64,000 bases of DNA from Streptomyces varsoviensis (GTDB lineage Bacteria > Actinomycetota > Actinomycetes > Streptomycetales > Streptomycetaceae): the NCBI RefSeq assembly GCF_000718635.1, contig NZ_JOBF01000011.1, positions 1 to 64,000 of the forward strand. The letters run 5' to 3'. Of this stretch, positions 52,809-61,292 are shown piece by piece. How positions within the stretch are numbered: position 1 is the first letter of the stretch; the number at the start of each line of letters is the position of its first letter. The notes beneath the pieces are model-generated. The model saw only the letters and a program-made list of their open reading frames with translations. It did no database searches and was not told where the DNA came from. A program made the translations under genes and the position numbers.

Positions 52809-55800
52809 CCGTACGCACCGCCGAGCGCGCCCCGGCCACGCCCGCCGCCCCCGAGCCGGAGGGGCTTCCCCTCACCGCCGCCCAGGCCGGCATGTGGTTC
52901 GCCCAGGCCCTCGACCCCGACAGCCCCGCCCAGAACACCGCCGAGTGCATCGAGATCCACGGCCCCGTCGACCCGGCGCTGTTCGCCCGGGCCCTGCGCC
53001 GCACCGCCGACGAGGCCGAGGCGCTGTGCGTACGGCTGGTGGAGACCGCCGACGGCCCCCGCCAACTGCCGCTGGCCTTCGGGCCGGTGCCCCGGGCCGT
53101 CACGGTCGCCCCGCTCGCCCCGTACGCCCCGGCCGTCGCCGGGACCTCCGCGCCCGGCGCCTCCGACGCGTTCCTCGGCCTGCCCGCCGGCGCGTCGAGC
53201 ACCCGGCACGACGGCGAACTCCCCTTCCCGCTGCGGGTCTTCGACGCCCGCGACGAGGCCGACCCCGACGCCGCCGCGCGCGCCTGGATGCGCGCCGACC
53301 TCGACGTCCCCTTCGACCTCGCCGCGGGCCCGCTCTTCGCGCACGCCCTGTTCCGCGTGGCCGACGACCGCTGGCTCTGGTACCAGCGTGTCCACCACGC
53401 CGTCATGGACGGCTACGGCTACTCGCTCCTCGCCCGCCGCGTCGCCGAGACCTTCACCGCCCTCGCGGCCGGCGAGGACCCCGGCCCCAGCCCCTTCGGG
53501 CGTCTCGCCGACCTCGTCGCCGACGACGCCGAATACCGCGGCTCCGACGCGTACGAGAAGGACCGCGCCCACTGGTCCGAGGCGTTCGCGGACCGCCCCG
53601 AGGCCCCCTCGCCCGCCGGCCGCACCGCGCTGCCCTCGCGCACCTTCCTGCGCCGCACCGCCCACCTCGCCCCCGACGCCACCGAACGGCTCCGCGCCTT
53701 CGCCACCGCCGCGCGGGCCACCTGGCCGGACGTCCTGATCGCCGCGCAGGCCCTGTGCACCGCCCGCACCACCGGTGCCGGCGAGGTCGTCCTCGGCCTG
53801 CCGATGATGGGCCGCATGGGCTCCGTCGCCCTGCGCATCCCCGGCATGGTCATGAACGTGCTGCCGCTGCGGCTGACCGTCGGCCCCGACGCGACCCTGG
53901 CCGAACTGACCCGCCAGGTCGTCCTCGCCATCCGCGCCGCCCGCCGCCACCAGCGCTTCCGCTACGAGGACATCCGCCGCGACCTCGGCCTCCTCGGCGA
54001 GGGCCGGGCGCTGGTCGGGCCGCTCGTCAACGTCATGCCCTTCGACTACGCGCTGACCTTCGCGGGCGCCCGCTCGGACGCCCACAACCTCTCCGCCGGC
54101 CCCGTCGACGACCTCACCGTCAACGTCTACGACCGCACCGACGGCCGCGGCCTGCGCATCGACTACGACGGCAACCCCGCCCTCTACACCGAGGACGAAC
54201 TCGCCACCCACCAGGGCCGCTTCCTCGACCTGCTGACCCGGATCGCGGACAGCGACCCGCACACCCCGCTCGCCGCGTTCCCGCTCGCCACCGCCGAGGA
54301 GCGCGAGCGAATCCTCGGCGAGTTCAACGACACCGCCGTGGCCGTGCCGCCGACCACCCTCATCGGGCCCATCGAGTCCCGCGCGGCCCGCACCCCCGGC
54401 GCCACCGCCCTCGTTCTCGGCGAGGAGTCGCTGACCTACGCCGAGCTGAACGCCCGCGCCAACCGGCTCGCCCGCCGCCTCGCGGCCCTCGGCGTCGGCC
54501 CCGGCAGCCTCGCCGCCGTCGCCGTACCCCGCTCCGTGGACCTGGTCGTCGCGCTCCTCGCCGTCCTCAAGGTCGGCGGCGCCTACCTGCCGCTCGACCC
54601 GGACTACCCGGCCGACCGGCTCGCCTACACCCTCGACGACGCCGCGCCGGTCTGCGTCCTGACCGACGCCGCCACCCGCCCCGCGCTGCCCCCCACCGAG
54701 CTGCCGGTCCTCGTCCTCGACGACCCGGCCCTCCGCGCGGAGCTCGCCGAGTACGCCGCCACCGACCCCGGCCGCGCGCTGACCCCGCAGCATCCCGCGT
54801 ACGTCATCTACACCTCCGGCTCCACCGGCCGCCCCAAGGGCGTCGTCGTCCCGCACTCCGCGATCGACAACCGGCTGCGCTGGATGCAGGCCGAGTACCG
54901 GCTCGCCCCCGACGACCGGGTGCTCCAGAAGACCCCGTCCGGATTCGACGTGTCCGTCTGGGAGTTCTTCTGGCCGCTGCGCGTCGGCGCGACCCTCGTC
55001 CTCGCCGCGCCCGGCGGCCACCAGGACCCCGCCTACCTGGCCCGTACCATCCGCGAACAGCGCATCACCACCGCGCACTTCGTGCCCTCCATGCTCCAGG
55101 TCTTCCTGACCGAGCCCGCAGCCGGCGCCGGTACGAGCCTGCGCCGCGTCTTCTGCAGCGGCGAGGCCCTGCCCCGCGAGACCGCCGACCAGTTCCACCG
55201 CGTGCTGCCCGGCGTACCGCTGCACAATCTGTACGGGCCGACCGAGGCCGCCGTCGACGTCACGTACCACGCCTGCGCGCCCGGCGAGGAAGGGCCCGTG
55301 CCCATCGGCCGGCCCGTCTGGAACACCCGGCTCTACATCCTCGACGCCGCCCGCGGCCTCTGCCCGCCCGGCGTCCCCGGCGAACTGCACCTCGCGGGCG
55401 CCCAGCTCGCCACCGGCTACCTCGGCCGCCCCGACCTGACCGCCGAGCGGTTCACCGCCGACCCCTTCGGCGCGCCCGGCGAGCTGATGTACGCGACCGG
55501 CGACCTCGCCCGCTGGCGCGCCGACGGCAGCGTCGAATACCTCGGCCGCACCGACCACCAGGTCAAACTGCGCGGCCTGCGCATCGAACTCGGCGAGATC
55601 GAGGCGGTGCTGAGCGCCGACGAGTCCGTCGCCGCGGCGTGCGTCCTGGTCCGCGAGGACACCCCCGGCGACCAGCGCCTGGTGGGCTATGTGACTCCGG
55701 CCTCGGCGGATGCCGCCGCCGAGGCCGGCACGCCGGACCCGGCCGCCGCACTCGACGCGGCCGCACTGCGCGACCGGCTCGCCGCCGTGCTGCCCGACTA

Positions 55801-56941
55801 CATGGTGCCCAGCGCCCTCGTCGTCCTCGACGGCTTCCCGCTCAGCGCCAACGGCAAGCTGGACCGGGGAGCGCTGCCCGCCCCCGAGATCGCCGCCACC
55901 GAGGGGCGCGCGCCCCGCGACCACCGCGAGGAGACCCTGGCCCGGCTCTTCGCCGAAGCGCTCGCGCTGCCCCGCGTCGGCGTCGACGACAGCTTCTTCG
56001 ACCTCGGCGGCAACTCGCTGCTCGCCGCCCGCCTCGTCGCCCGGGTCCGCGACACCCTCGGCGCGAAGCTCGCCATCGGCGCGCTCTTCCAGGCCCCCAC
56101 CCCCGCCGCGCTCGCCGAGCGGCTGCACCGGGCGGGCGACGCCGAACAGGCCCTCGACGTCGTGCTGCCGCTGCGCGTGAGCGGCGGGCAGGCCCCGCTG
56201 TTCGTCGTGCACCCGGCGGGCGGCATCAGTTGGTGCTACTCCGGGCTCCTCGCCCACCTCGGCCCCGACCAGCCGGTGTACGGGATCCAGGCGCGCGGCC
56301 TCACCCCCGCCACGGCCGTCGAACCGCTCCCCGCCACCATGGACGAGATGGCCGAGGACTACCTCGCCCACATCCGCGAGGTGCGGCCGCACGGCCCGTA
56401 CCGCCTGCTGGGCTGGTCGGTGGGCGGCGTCATCGCGCACACCGTCGCCGTGCGGCTCCAGGACGAGGGCGAGGAGGTCGAACTGCTCGCCCTGCTCGAC
56501 GCCTACCCGTCCGACCAGTGGCGCGGCCGGGCCGGGCCCAAGGAGGCCGACGCGCTCGGCGCGCTGCTGCGCATGGCCGGCTTCGAGTTCGACGCGAGCG
56601 GGACGCTCACCCGCGAGCAGGTCACGCGGACCCTGCGCACCGAGGGCAGCGCGCTGGCCAGCCTCTCCGACCACACCCTGACGGCCGTCGTCGACATCGT
56701 CGTCAACAACGCCACCCTGATGCGCCGGCACGACCACCGCGTCTTCGACGGCGACGTGCTCTTCTTCACCGCCACGGCGCCCCGCGCCGAGGACTGGCTG
56801 ACGAGGGACGCGTGGCGGCCGTACGTCACCGGTGACCTGCTCAACCGCGACATCGACTGCCTGCATCCGCAGATGACGCAGCCGGGCCCGATCGCCGAGG
56901 TCGCCGAGGCGGTGGCCGCGTACCTGGGGGAGCGGGGCTGA
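52805..56941 (+). CDS. entF: enterobactin-type NRPS (C-A-T-TE), serine-specific
   Basis: A 1378-residue single module. The condensation domain (about 20-460) has HHAVMDG (197-203). The adenylation domain (about 480-1010) has YTSGSTGRPKGVVVP. Its specificity positions, read from FDVSVWEFFW, HFVPSML, FCSGEAL and LYGPTEAAVD, come out as D-V-W-H-F-S-L-V-D, the EntF serine code as I know it. The carrier Ser1071 is in DLGGNSLLAARL and the thioesterase Ser1205 in GWSVGG. With DHB supplied by the aryl carrier, the expected product is the cyclic (DHB-Ser)3 trilactone. No MbtH-like gene is present in the window. Confidence 0.92.
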   Translation: MTVRTAERAPATPAAPEPEGLPLTAAQAGMWFAQALDPDSPAQNTAECIEIHGPVDPALFARALRRTADEAEALCVRLVETADGPRQLPLAFGPVPRAVTVAPLAPYAPAVAGTSAPGASDAFLGLPAGASSTRHDGELPFPLRVFDARDEADPDAAARAWMRADLDVPFDLAAGPLFAHALFRVADDRWLWYQRVHHAVMDGYGYSLLARRVAETFTALAAGEDPGPSPFGRLADLVADDAEYRGSDAYEKDRAHWSEAFADRPEAPSPAGRTALPSRTFLRRTAHLAPDATERLRAFATAARATWPDVLIAAQALCTARTTGAGEVVLGLPMMGRMGSVALRIPGMVMNVLPLRLTVGPDATLAELTRQVVLAIRAARRHQRFRYEDIRRDLGLLGEGRALVGPLVNVMPFDYALTFAGARSDAHNLSAGPVDDLTVNVYDRTDGRGLRIDYDGNPALYTEDELATHQGRFLDLLTRIADSDPHTPLAAFPLATAEERERILGEFNDTAVAVPPTTLIGPIESRAARTPGATALVLGEESLTYAELNARANRLARRLAALGVGPGSLAAVAVPRSVDLVVALLAVLKVGGAYLPLDPDYPADRLAYTLDDAAPVCVLTDAATRPALPPTELPVLVLDDPALRAELAEYAATDPGRALTPQHPAYVIYTSGSTGRPKGVVVPHSAIDNRLRWMQAEYRLAPDDRVLQKTPSGFDVSVWEFFWPLRVGATLVLAAPGGHQDPAYLARTIREQRITTAHFVPSMLQVFLTEPAAGAGTSLRRVFCSGEALPRETADQFHRVLPGVPLHNLYGPTEAAVDVTYHACAPGEEGPVPIGRPVWNTRLYILDAARGLCPPGVPGELHLAGAQLATGYLGRPDLTAERFTADPFGAPGELMYATGDLARWRADGSVEYLGRTDHQVKLRGLRIELGEIEAVLSADESVAAACVLVREDTPGDQRLVGYVTPASADAAAEAGTPDPAAALDAAALRDRLAAVLPDYMVPSALVVLDGFPLSANGKLDRGALPAPEIAATEGRAPRDHREETLARLFAEALALPRVGVDDSFFDLGGNSLLAARLVARVRDTLGAKLAIGALFQAPTPAALAERLHRAGDAEQALDVVLPLRVSGGQAPLFVVHPAGGISWCYSGLLAHLGPDQPVYGIQARGLTPATAVEPLPATMDEMAEDYLAHIREVRPHGPYRLLGWSVGGVIAHTVAVRLQDEGEEVELLALLDAYPSDQWRGRAGPKEADALGALLRMAGFEFDASGTLTREQVTRTLRTEGSALASLSDHTLTAVVDIVVNNATLMRRHDHRVFDGDVLFFTATAPRAEDWLTRDAWRPYVTGDLLNRDIDCLHPQMTQPGPIAEVAEAVAAYLGERG

Positions 56942-57142
56942 CCCGCGGGGCGCGCCCGAGGGGCGGGGCCGGCCCGCGGGTGCGCCCGGGTGAACGGTGC
57001 CGGCCCGCCGTTCACCCGTACGGCCCACCGCGCCGCCCCTCCCCACCAGGCGGAACGGCCGCCTCCGTCCCATCCTGGAACCGGAGGCGGCCGTCTCGCC
57101 GGCCCCGGCGACCCGCCCGCACCACGACGGAAGGGTCACGCC

Positions 57143-57394
57143 ATGAGCCCCAAGACCTCGACGAAGCCGAGCGGCGGCCCCTCGGGCGGCCGGGCCCGCG
57201 AACTGGTGACGCCGAGCCGCCTGCTGCTGCTGGTCATCGCCATCCTCGCGCTCGTCTTCGTCTTCGAGAACACCCGCCAGGTCAAGGTCCGCCTCCTCCT
57301 CCCGGAGGTCACGGTCCCGCTGTGGATCGCGCTCGCCGTGATGCTGGTGATCGGCTGGCTGGTGGGCCGCTTCGTCACCTTCCGCCGCAAGTGA
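57143..57394 (+). CDS. LapA-like (DUF1049) small membrane protein
   Basis: An 83-residue protein with two membrane helices (LLLLVIAILALVFVFENT and PLWIALAVMLVIGWLVGR), with the FENT and VKVRLLLPEVTVPLW motif of the LapA/DUF1049 family, implicated in envelope assembly in E. coli. The N-terminal 25 residues are polar. AGGGTCACGCC lies before the ATG. It has no evident link to the siderophore operon ending 201 bp upstream. Confidence 0.8.
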   Translation: MSPKTSTKPSGGPSGGRARELVTPSRLLLLVIAILALVFVFENTRQVKVRLLLPEVTVPLWIALAVMLVIGWLVGRFVTFRRK

Positions 57395-57551
57395 CGGCCC
57401 CGGGCCGCGCGGTCACGCCGGTACGTTCGAGAATCCCGCGCGTACGGCCTGACCGCCGGAGACCGTGGTGGCGGGGCCGCCGGGCCGGCGGCCCCGCCAC
57501 CCGGACCGGCCCGGCGGCGCGTCCGGCGGCACTGAGTGCCACACTGGGTGT

Positions 57552-58946
57552 GTGCTGAAACGATCTATCGACGGAACGGCTCACGCCTGGGCGGCCCTCG
57601 GCGGCGACCCCGCACACCTGGCCGCCATCGGCTACCAAGGCCCCGACGACGTACTCCCCGCACGACTGCCCGTACGCGAACTGGCGCGCTCGACCGTCGC
57701 CGTCGCCTCGCTCGCCGCGGCCGAACTCGCCGCCACCCGCGGCGGCGGCCCCCTCCCCGCCGTCCGGGTCGACGAGGGCGCGGTCGCCACCGCGTTCGTC
57801 AGCGAGCGGCACCTCCGCGTCGACGGGCGCGGCGCGTCCACCTTCGCGCCCCTCTCCCGCTTCTGGCGCACCGCGGACGGCTGGCTGCGCACCCACGCCA
57901 ACTACCCGCACCACCGCGCCCGGCTCATCGCCGCCCTCGGCCTGGACGCCGACGCCGCCGACGAACGGCTCGTCGAACAAGCCGCCGCCGAACTCGCGGG
58001 CCGCGAGTCCGAGGAGGTGCAGGAGACCGTCTACGCCGCCGGCGGGCTCGCCGTCGCCGTCCGCGGACCGCGGAACTGGGCCGAACACCCCCAGGGCGCG
58101 GCCGTCGCCGGCCACCCCCTGCTCGCCCTCGACCGGACCGGCGACGCCCCGGCCCGTACGCTCCCGCCCGCACCCGCCCGGCCCGCCGAGGGGCTGCGCG
58201 TCCTCGACCTCACCCGCGTCATCGCCGGGCCCGTGGCCACCCGCACCCTCGCCCTCCTCGGCGCCGACGTGCTGCGCGTCGACTCCCCGCGACTCCCCGA
58301 GAGCCAGGCCGCCCACTCCGACACCGGCTTCGGCAAACGGTCCACCGTCCTCGACCTCGGCGCCCCCGCCGACCGGGCCGCCTTCGAGGAACTGCTGGCC
58401 ACCGCCGACATCGTCGTCACCGGCTACCGGCCCGGCGCCCTCGACCGGCACGGCCTCGCGCCCGAAGCGCTCATCGAACGCCGGCCCGGCCTGATCGTCG
58501 CCCAGCTCAGCGCCTGGGGCCCGTACGGACCCTGGGGACAGCGACGCGGCTTCGACTCACTCGTACAGGCCGCCAGCGGCATCGCCGCCATCGAGGCCGA
58601 CCGCGACGGGCACCCCGGCGCGCTGCCCGCCCAGGCGCTCGACCACGGCACCGGCTACCTCCTCGCCGCCGCCGTGCTGCGCGCCGCCGCACTCCGGCAG
58701 GCGACCGGCGGCTCGTACCTGGCCCGGCTCGCGCTCGCCCAGACGGCGTCCTGGCTGATCAACGACCTGAAGCCGGACGCGGGCGAGCCGACCGGCACGT
58801 ACGAGCCCACGCCCTGGCTCACCGAGGGCGACGGGCCGCTGGGGCACGTACGGTACGCGCTGCCGCCCGTGTCCTTCGACGGCGGCCCGCGGGACTTCCC
58901 CTCGCTGCCGGGGCTGTGGGGCACCGACAAACCCGCTTGGCGGTGA
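57552..58946 (+). CDS. family III CoA-transferase (CaiB/BaiF-like)
   Basis: A 464-residue protein. The central and C-terminal domain (about 210-420) has LRVLDLTRVIAGPVATRTLA, LLGADVLRVDSPRLP, LDLGAPADRAAFEELLATAD and VAQLSAWGPYGPWGQRRGFD, clear family blocks. The N-terminal 200 residues are a second, poorly conserved copy of the fold. The usual catalytic Asp is not certain. CoA donor and acceptor unknown. GTG 57552 chosen because the conserved region begins soon after. Confidence 0.82.
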   Translation: MLKRSIDGTAHAWAALGGDPAHLAAIGYQGPDDVLPARLPVRELARSTVAVASLAAAELAATRGGGPLPAVRVDEGAVATAFVSERHLRVDGRGASTFAPLSRFWRTADGWLRTHANYPHHRARLIAALGLDADAADERLVEQAAAELAGRESEEVQETVYAAGGLAVAVRGPRNWAEHPQGAAVAGHPLLALDRTGDAPARTLPPAPARPAEGLRVLDLTRVIAGPVATRTLALLGADVLRVDSPRLPESQAAHSDTGFGKRSTVLDLGAPADRAAFEELLATADIVVTGYRPGALDRHGLAPEALIERRPGLIVAQLSAWGPYGPWGQRRGFDSLVQAASGIAAIEADRDGHPGALPAQALDHGTGYLLAAAVLRAAALRQATGGSYLARLALAQTASWLINDLKPDAGEPTGTYEPTPWLTEGDGPLGHVRYALPPVSFDGGPRDFPSLPGLWGTDKPAWR

Positions 58947-58971
58947 CCAGGCGCTTTCCTAGGATGGCCCG

Positions 58972-59559
58972 ATGCCCGACGACGACAGTTCTGCTGAATA
59001 CCCCTCTGCTGAATACCCCACGTATCTCGCGACCGGACCCCGCGTGGGCATCCGCCCCATCGTGTACGGGGACGGGGAACGGTTCACGGCCCTCGCGCGC
59101 GCCAGCGTCGACCTGCACCACCCGTGGCTGGCGATGCCGACCACCGGGACGGCGTGGGAGGCGTTCTACGACGGGCTCGACGGCCCCCACCGCGAGGGCT
59201 TCGTCATCTGCGAGACGGTGACGGGTGAACCAGCCGGCTTCATCAACATCAACAACATCGCCCGCGGCCGCTTCCAGTGCGGGGCCGTGGGATACGGCGC
59301 CTTCGCGCCGAGCGCCGGGCGCGGCTACATGAGCGAGGGAATGGGGCTCGTGCTGCGCCACGCGTTCGGGCCGCTGGGCCTGCACCGCCTCGAAGCCAAT
59401 ATTCAGCCGGGGAATGAGAGGTCGCTGGCGCTCGTGAAGCGGCACGGGTTTCGGCTGGAGGGCTTCTCGCCGGACTTTCTCTTCATCGACGGGGCTTGGC
59501 GGGACCATGAGCGGTGGGCCATCACCTCTGACGGTTCGCCTGCGGCGGGCTTGCGGTGA
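58972..59559 (+). CDS. GNAT acetyltransferase (RimJ/RimL-like)
   Basis: A 195-residue acetyltransferase. RPIVYGDGERFTALARAS, GFININNIARG, AVGYGAFAPSAGRGYMSEGM (acetyl-CoA loop) and GLHRLEANIQPGNERSLALV with RHGFRLEGFS are RimJ-type motifs for protein or peptide N-acetylation. The N-terminus has the pentapeptide SAEYP twice from a perfect 15-bp duplication (58990-59019). It follows the CoA-transferase by 25 bp. The stop is inside a 28-bp tandem repeat. Confidence 0.85.
   Translation: MPDDDSSAEYPSAEYPTYLATGPRVGIRPIVYGDGERFTALARASVDLHHPWLAMPTTGTAWEAFYDGLDGPHREGFVICETVTGEPAGFININNIARGRFQCGAVGYGAFAPSAGRGYMSEGMGLVLRHAFGPLGLHRLEANIQPGNERSLALVKRHGFRLEGFSPDFLFIDGAWRDHERWAITSDGSPAAGLR
58990..59019 (+). 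repeat. perfect 15-bp duplication (SAEYP x2)
   Basis: TCTGCTGAATACCCC occurs twice head to tail at the start of the acetyltransferase. Codons TCT, GCT and GAA are rare in this GC-rich genome. Confidence 0.92.
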
Positions 59560-59597
59560 CGGTTCGCCTGCGGCGGGCTTGGGGTGACGGTTCGCCG
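59529..59597. repeat. 28-bp tandem repeat spanning the acetyltransferase stop
   Basis: TGACGGTTCGCCTGCGGCGG starts 28-bp units at 59529 and 59557 and a partial one at 59585. The second unit begins with the stop codon TGA itself; the first lies in the coding end. Confidence 0.85.
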
Positions 59598-59619
59598 TGT
59601 GGGCGTGTCAGTCCGCCGA

Positions 59620-59742
59620 CTGCGGGTGCGTCGTGGCTGGTCGCGCAGTTCCCCGCGCCCCTGGGGTGGGTGCGGTGGTTCGTTCGCTGCGGGTGCGTTG
59701 TGGCTGGTCGCGCAGTTCCCCGCGCCCCTTTGGGGCGCGGGG
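59620..59742. terminator. duplicated Streptomyces intergenic element ending in a perfect hairpin
   Basis: Two copies of CTGCGGGTGCGTYGTGGCTG, each running on through GGTCGCGCAGTTCCCCGCGC, start near 59620 and 59687. The second ends in CCCCGCGCCCC-TTT-GGGGCGCGGGG (59718-59742), a perfect 11-bp stem with 3-nt loop. This sequence type is common between Streptomyces genes. It separates the convergent acetyltransferase and esterase genes and should terminate both. Confidence 0.85.
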
Positions 59743-59751
59743 GGTTCGGGG

Positions 59752-61014
59752 CTAATGCTGGCCTAGTAGGTGGACCAACCCGTCGGCTAGTTCTGTGCGC
59801 CAGCACAGGTAGTCGTGGCCGCCGTTGAATTCTCGGTAGTGGATGTCGTGGCCGTGGGCTTGGAGGGCGTCGCGGAGGCGGCGGTTGGCGGGGAGGAGGA
59901 CCCATTCCTGTTCGCCGGCGGAGAGGTGGAAGCGGACCGGGAGGCGCGCCGCCTCCGTGGTCGCTATGGCGTGCGTCAGCCATTCGGCGTCGGGGCCGTT
60001 GGGCCACCAGAAGGAGCCGGACTGGGCGAGGGCGTTGCCGAAGCGGTGGGGGGCGCGGACGGCGGCGTGGGCGGCCATGAGGCCGCCGAGGCTCTGGCCG
60101 GCCAGGACCGTACGGGCCGGGTCGGCCGTCAGGGGCCAGCGGCCGGCAGCCCACGGCAGCAGCTCGTCGGCCAGGAAGTCCACGAAACCGTCGTTGCAGG
60201 TCAGTTCCGCCCAGCGGGCGTCGCTGCCCAGGGACTCGGGCAGCAGCGCGACGAGCGGCGGTATGCGGCCGTCCGCGATGAGGTTGTCGAGCAGGGTGGC
60301 GACGCCCAGCCCCGGCTGCCACATCTCGCCGTCGAAGAGGACGAGTACGGGCAGGTCGCGGTGGTCCTCGCCGGGCGGCGCGTAGGCCCGTACCCGCCGC
60401 TCGTTGCCGAGGACGCGGCTGGCGAACGTATGCGTGGAGACCGTGCCGGCCGGGACGCCGGGGCGCGGCAGCCAGTCGGACTGGGCGGGCGCGCCGGGGA
60501 GTTCGACCACGGAGACGGGCTCGCCGCCCCACCGCGGGGGGAACGAGCGGGGGTTGAGGGGGTCGCGGCGGCCCTGGCCGCGCAGCCAGGCGGCGTGCTC
60601 GGCGCCTTCGAGCCCCGCCGTCCCCTGTCCCTCGTCCACGCAGAGCGTGTACGTCGCCCGCCAGTCGCGGCGCATCCGCACCGACCAGTGCCAGATGTCG
60701 GTGCCCGGCACCCGGTCCATGAGGTTGCGTTCCAGCGCGCGCGGGTCGGCGACCTTGTTCGGCAGTACGAGCACGGCGCGCGTGGCGGCGGAGCCGCGCC
60801 ACAGGAAGGTGACCACCGCGTGGTCGGCGGAGCCGGCCGGGTCCGCCTCGATCACCGGGGTGCTGCCGCCCGGCAGCGAGCGCCAGAATCCGGCCGCGTC
60901 CGGGCGCGGCCCGAGCGAGGCGATCAGCGGGCTGGCCGCGCGCTCCACGGGCGCGGGGCGCGGGATCGGCGGCGGGCGCTTGACCGTACCGGTCGGCGGG
61001 GCGGACACCGGCAT
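59752..61014 (-). CDS. fes: enterochelin-type esterase (Fes/IroD-like)
   Basis: A 420-residue alpha/beta hydrolase that opens ferric catechol-serine trilactones after uptake, releasing iron. The N-terminal Fes domain (VVTFLWRGSAATRAVLVLPN, DIWHWSVRMRRDWRATYTLC) precedes the catalytic domain with VLVLFDGEMWQPGLG, AGQSLGGLMAAHAAVR (nucleophile Ser) and EFNGGHDYLCWR (His). ATG 61014 has GGAGG 8 nt upstream; GTG 61020 is too close to it. An iron box lies 31 bp upstream. It completes the siderophore cycle with the import and synthesis genes. Confidence 0.92.
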   Translation of the reverse strand: MPVSAPPTGTVKRPPPIPRPAPVERAASPLIASLGPRPDAAGFWRSLPGGSTPVIEADPAGSADHAVVTFLWRGSAATRAVLVLPNKVADPRALERNLMDRVPGTDIWHWSVRMRRDWRATYTLCVDEGQGTAGLEGAEHAAWLRGQGRRDPLNPRSFPPRWGGEPVSVVELPGAPAQSDWLPRPGVPAGTVSTHTFASRVLGNERRVRAYAPPGEDHRDLPVLVLFDGEMWQPGLGVATLLDNLIADGRIPPLVALLPESLGSDARWAELTCNDGFVDFLADELLPWAAGRWPLTADPARTVLAGQSLGGLMAAHAAVRAPHRFGNALAQSGSFWWPNGPDAEWLTHAIATTEAARLPVRFHLSAGEQEWVLLPANRRLRDALQAHGHDIHYREFNGGHDYLCWRTELADGLVHLLGQH

Positions 61015-61044
61015 GAACACGACCTCCGAGGGCGGGCGAACGAG

Positions 61045-61063
61045 TTAGGTTCACCTTACCCAA
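61045..61063. promoter_or_regulatory. iron box upstream of fes-like gene
   Basis: TTAGGTTCACCTTACCCAA matches the iron-box consensus at most positions (weaker than the two boxes at 46491 and 47727), 31 bp before the esterase start. Confidence 0.75.
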
Positions 61064-61292
61064 TGGGCTCCAGCCGCCCCGGAGGGCTCGGCACCGCCTC
61101 CCGGACCACCGCCCCGACCGCGCCGCGACGCCGCCCCCGTCACCGCCCCCGCCACCGCTCTTTGCGCAACCCTGACCGAGGGCGGCCCTGTTCAGCGGGG
61201 CCGCGAGCGTGTTCCATGGTCATCGGGGGCCGCCGGGCGCGGCGTGCCGGAGCGCCGTCGTGCGGCGGCGCCAGACGAGGAGCGAGGTTGCC

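Noticed and set aside
52805..56941. Griseobactin- or bacillibactin-type NRPS
   Set aside because: Those need extra modules (Arg/Thr or Gly/Thr); here there is one module with serine-like specificity residues and a terminal thioesterase.
52670..57139. Very long antisense open frame opposite the entF NRPS gene (about 1490 codons)
   Set aside because: Composition is Gly/Val/Arg-rich shadow sequence with no domain match, while the plus strand encodes a full NRPS with all motifs.
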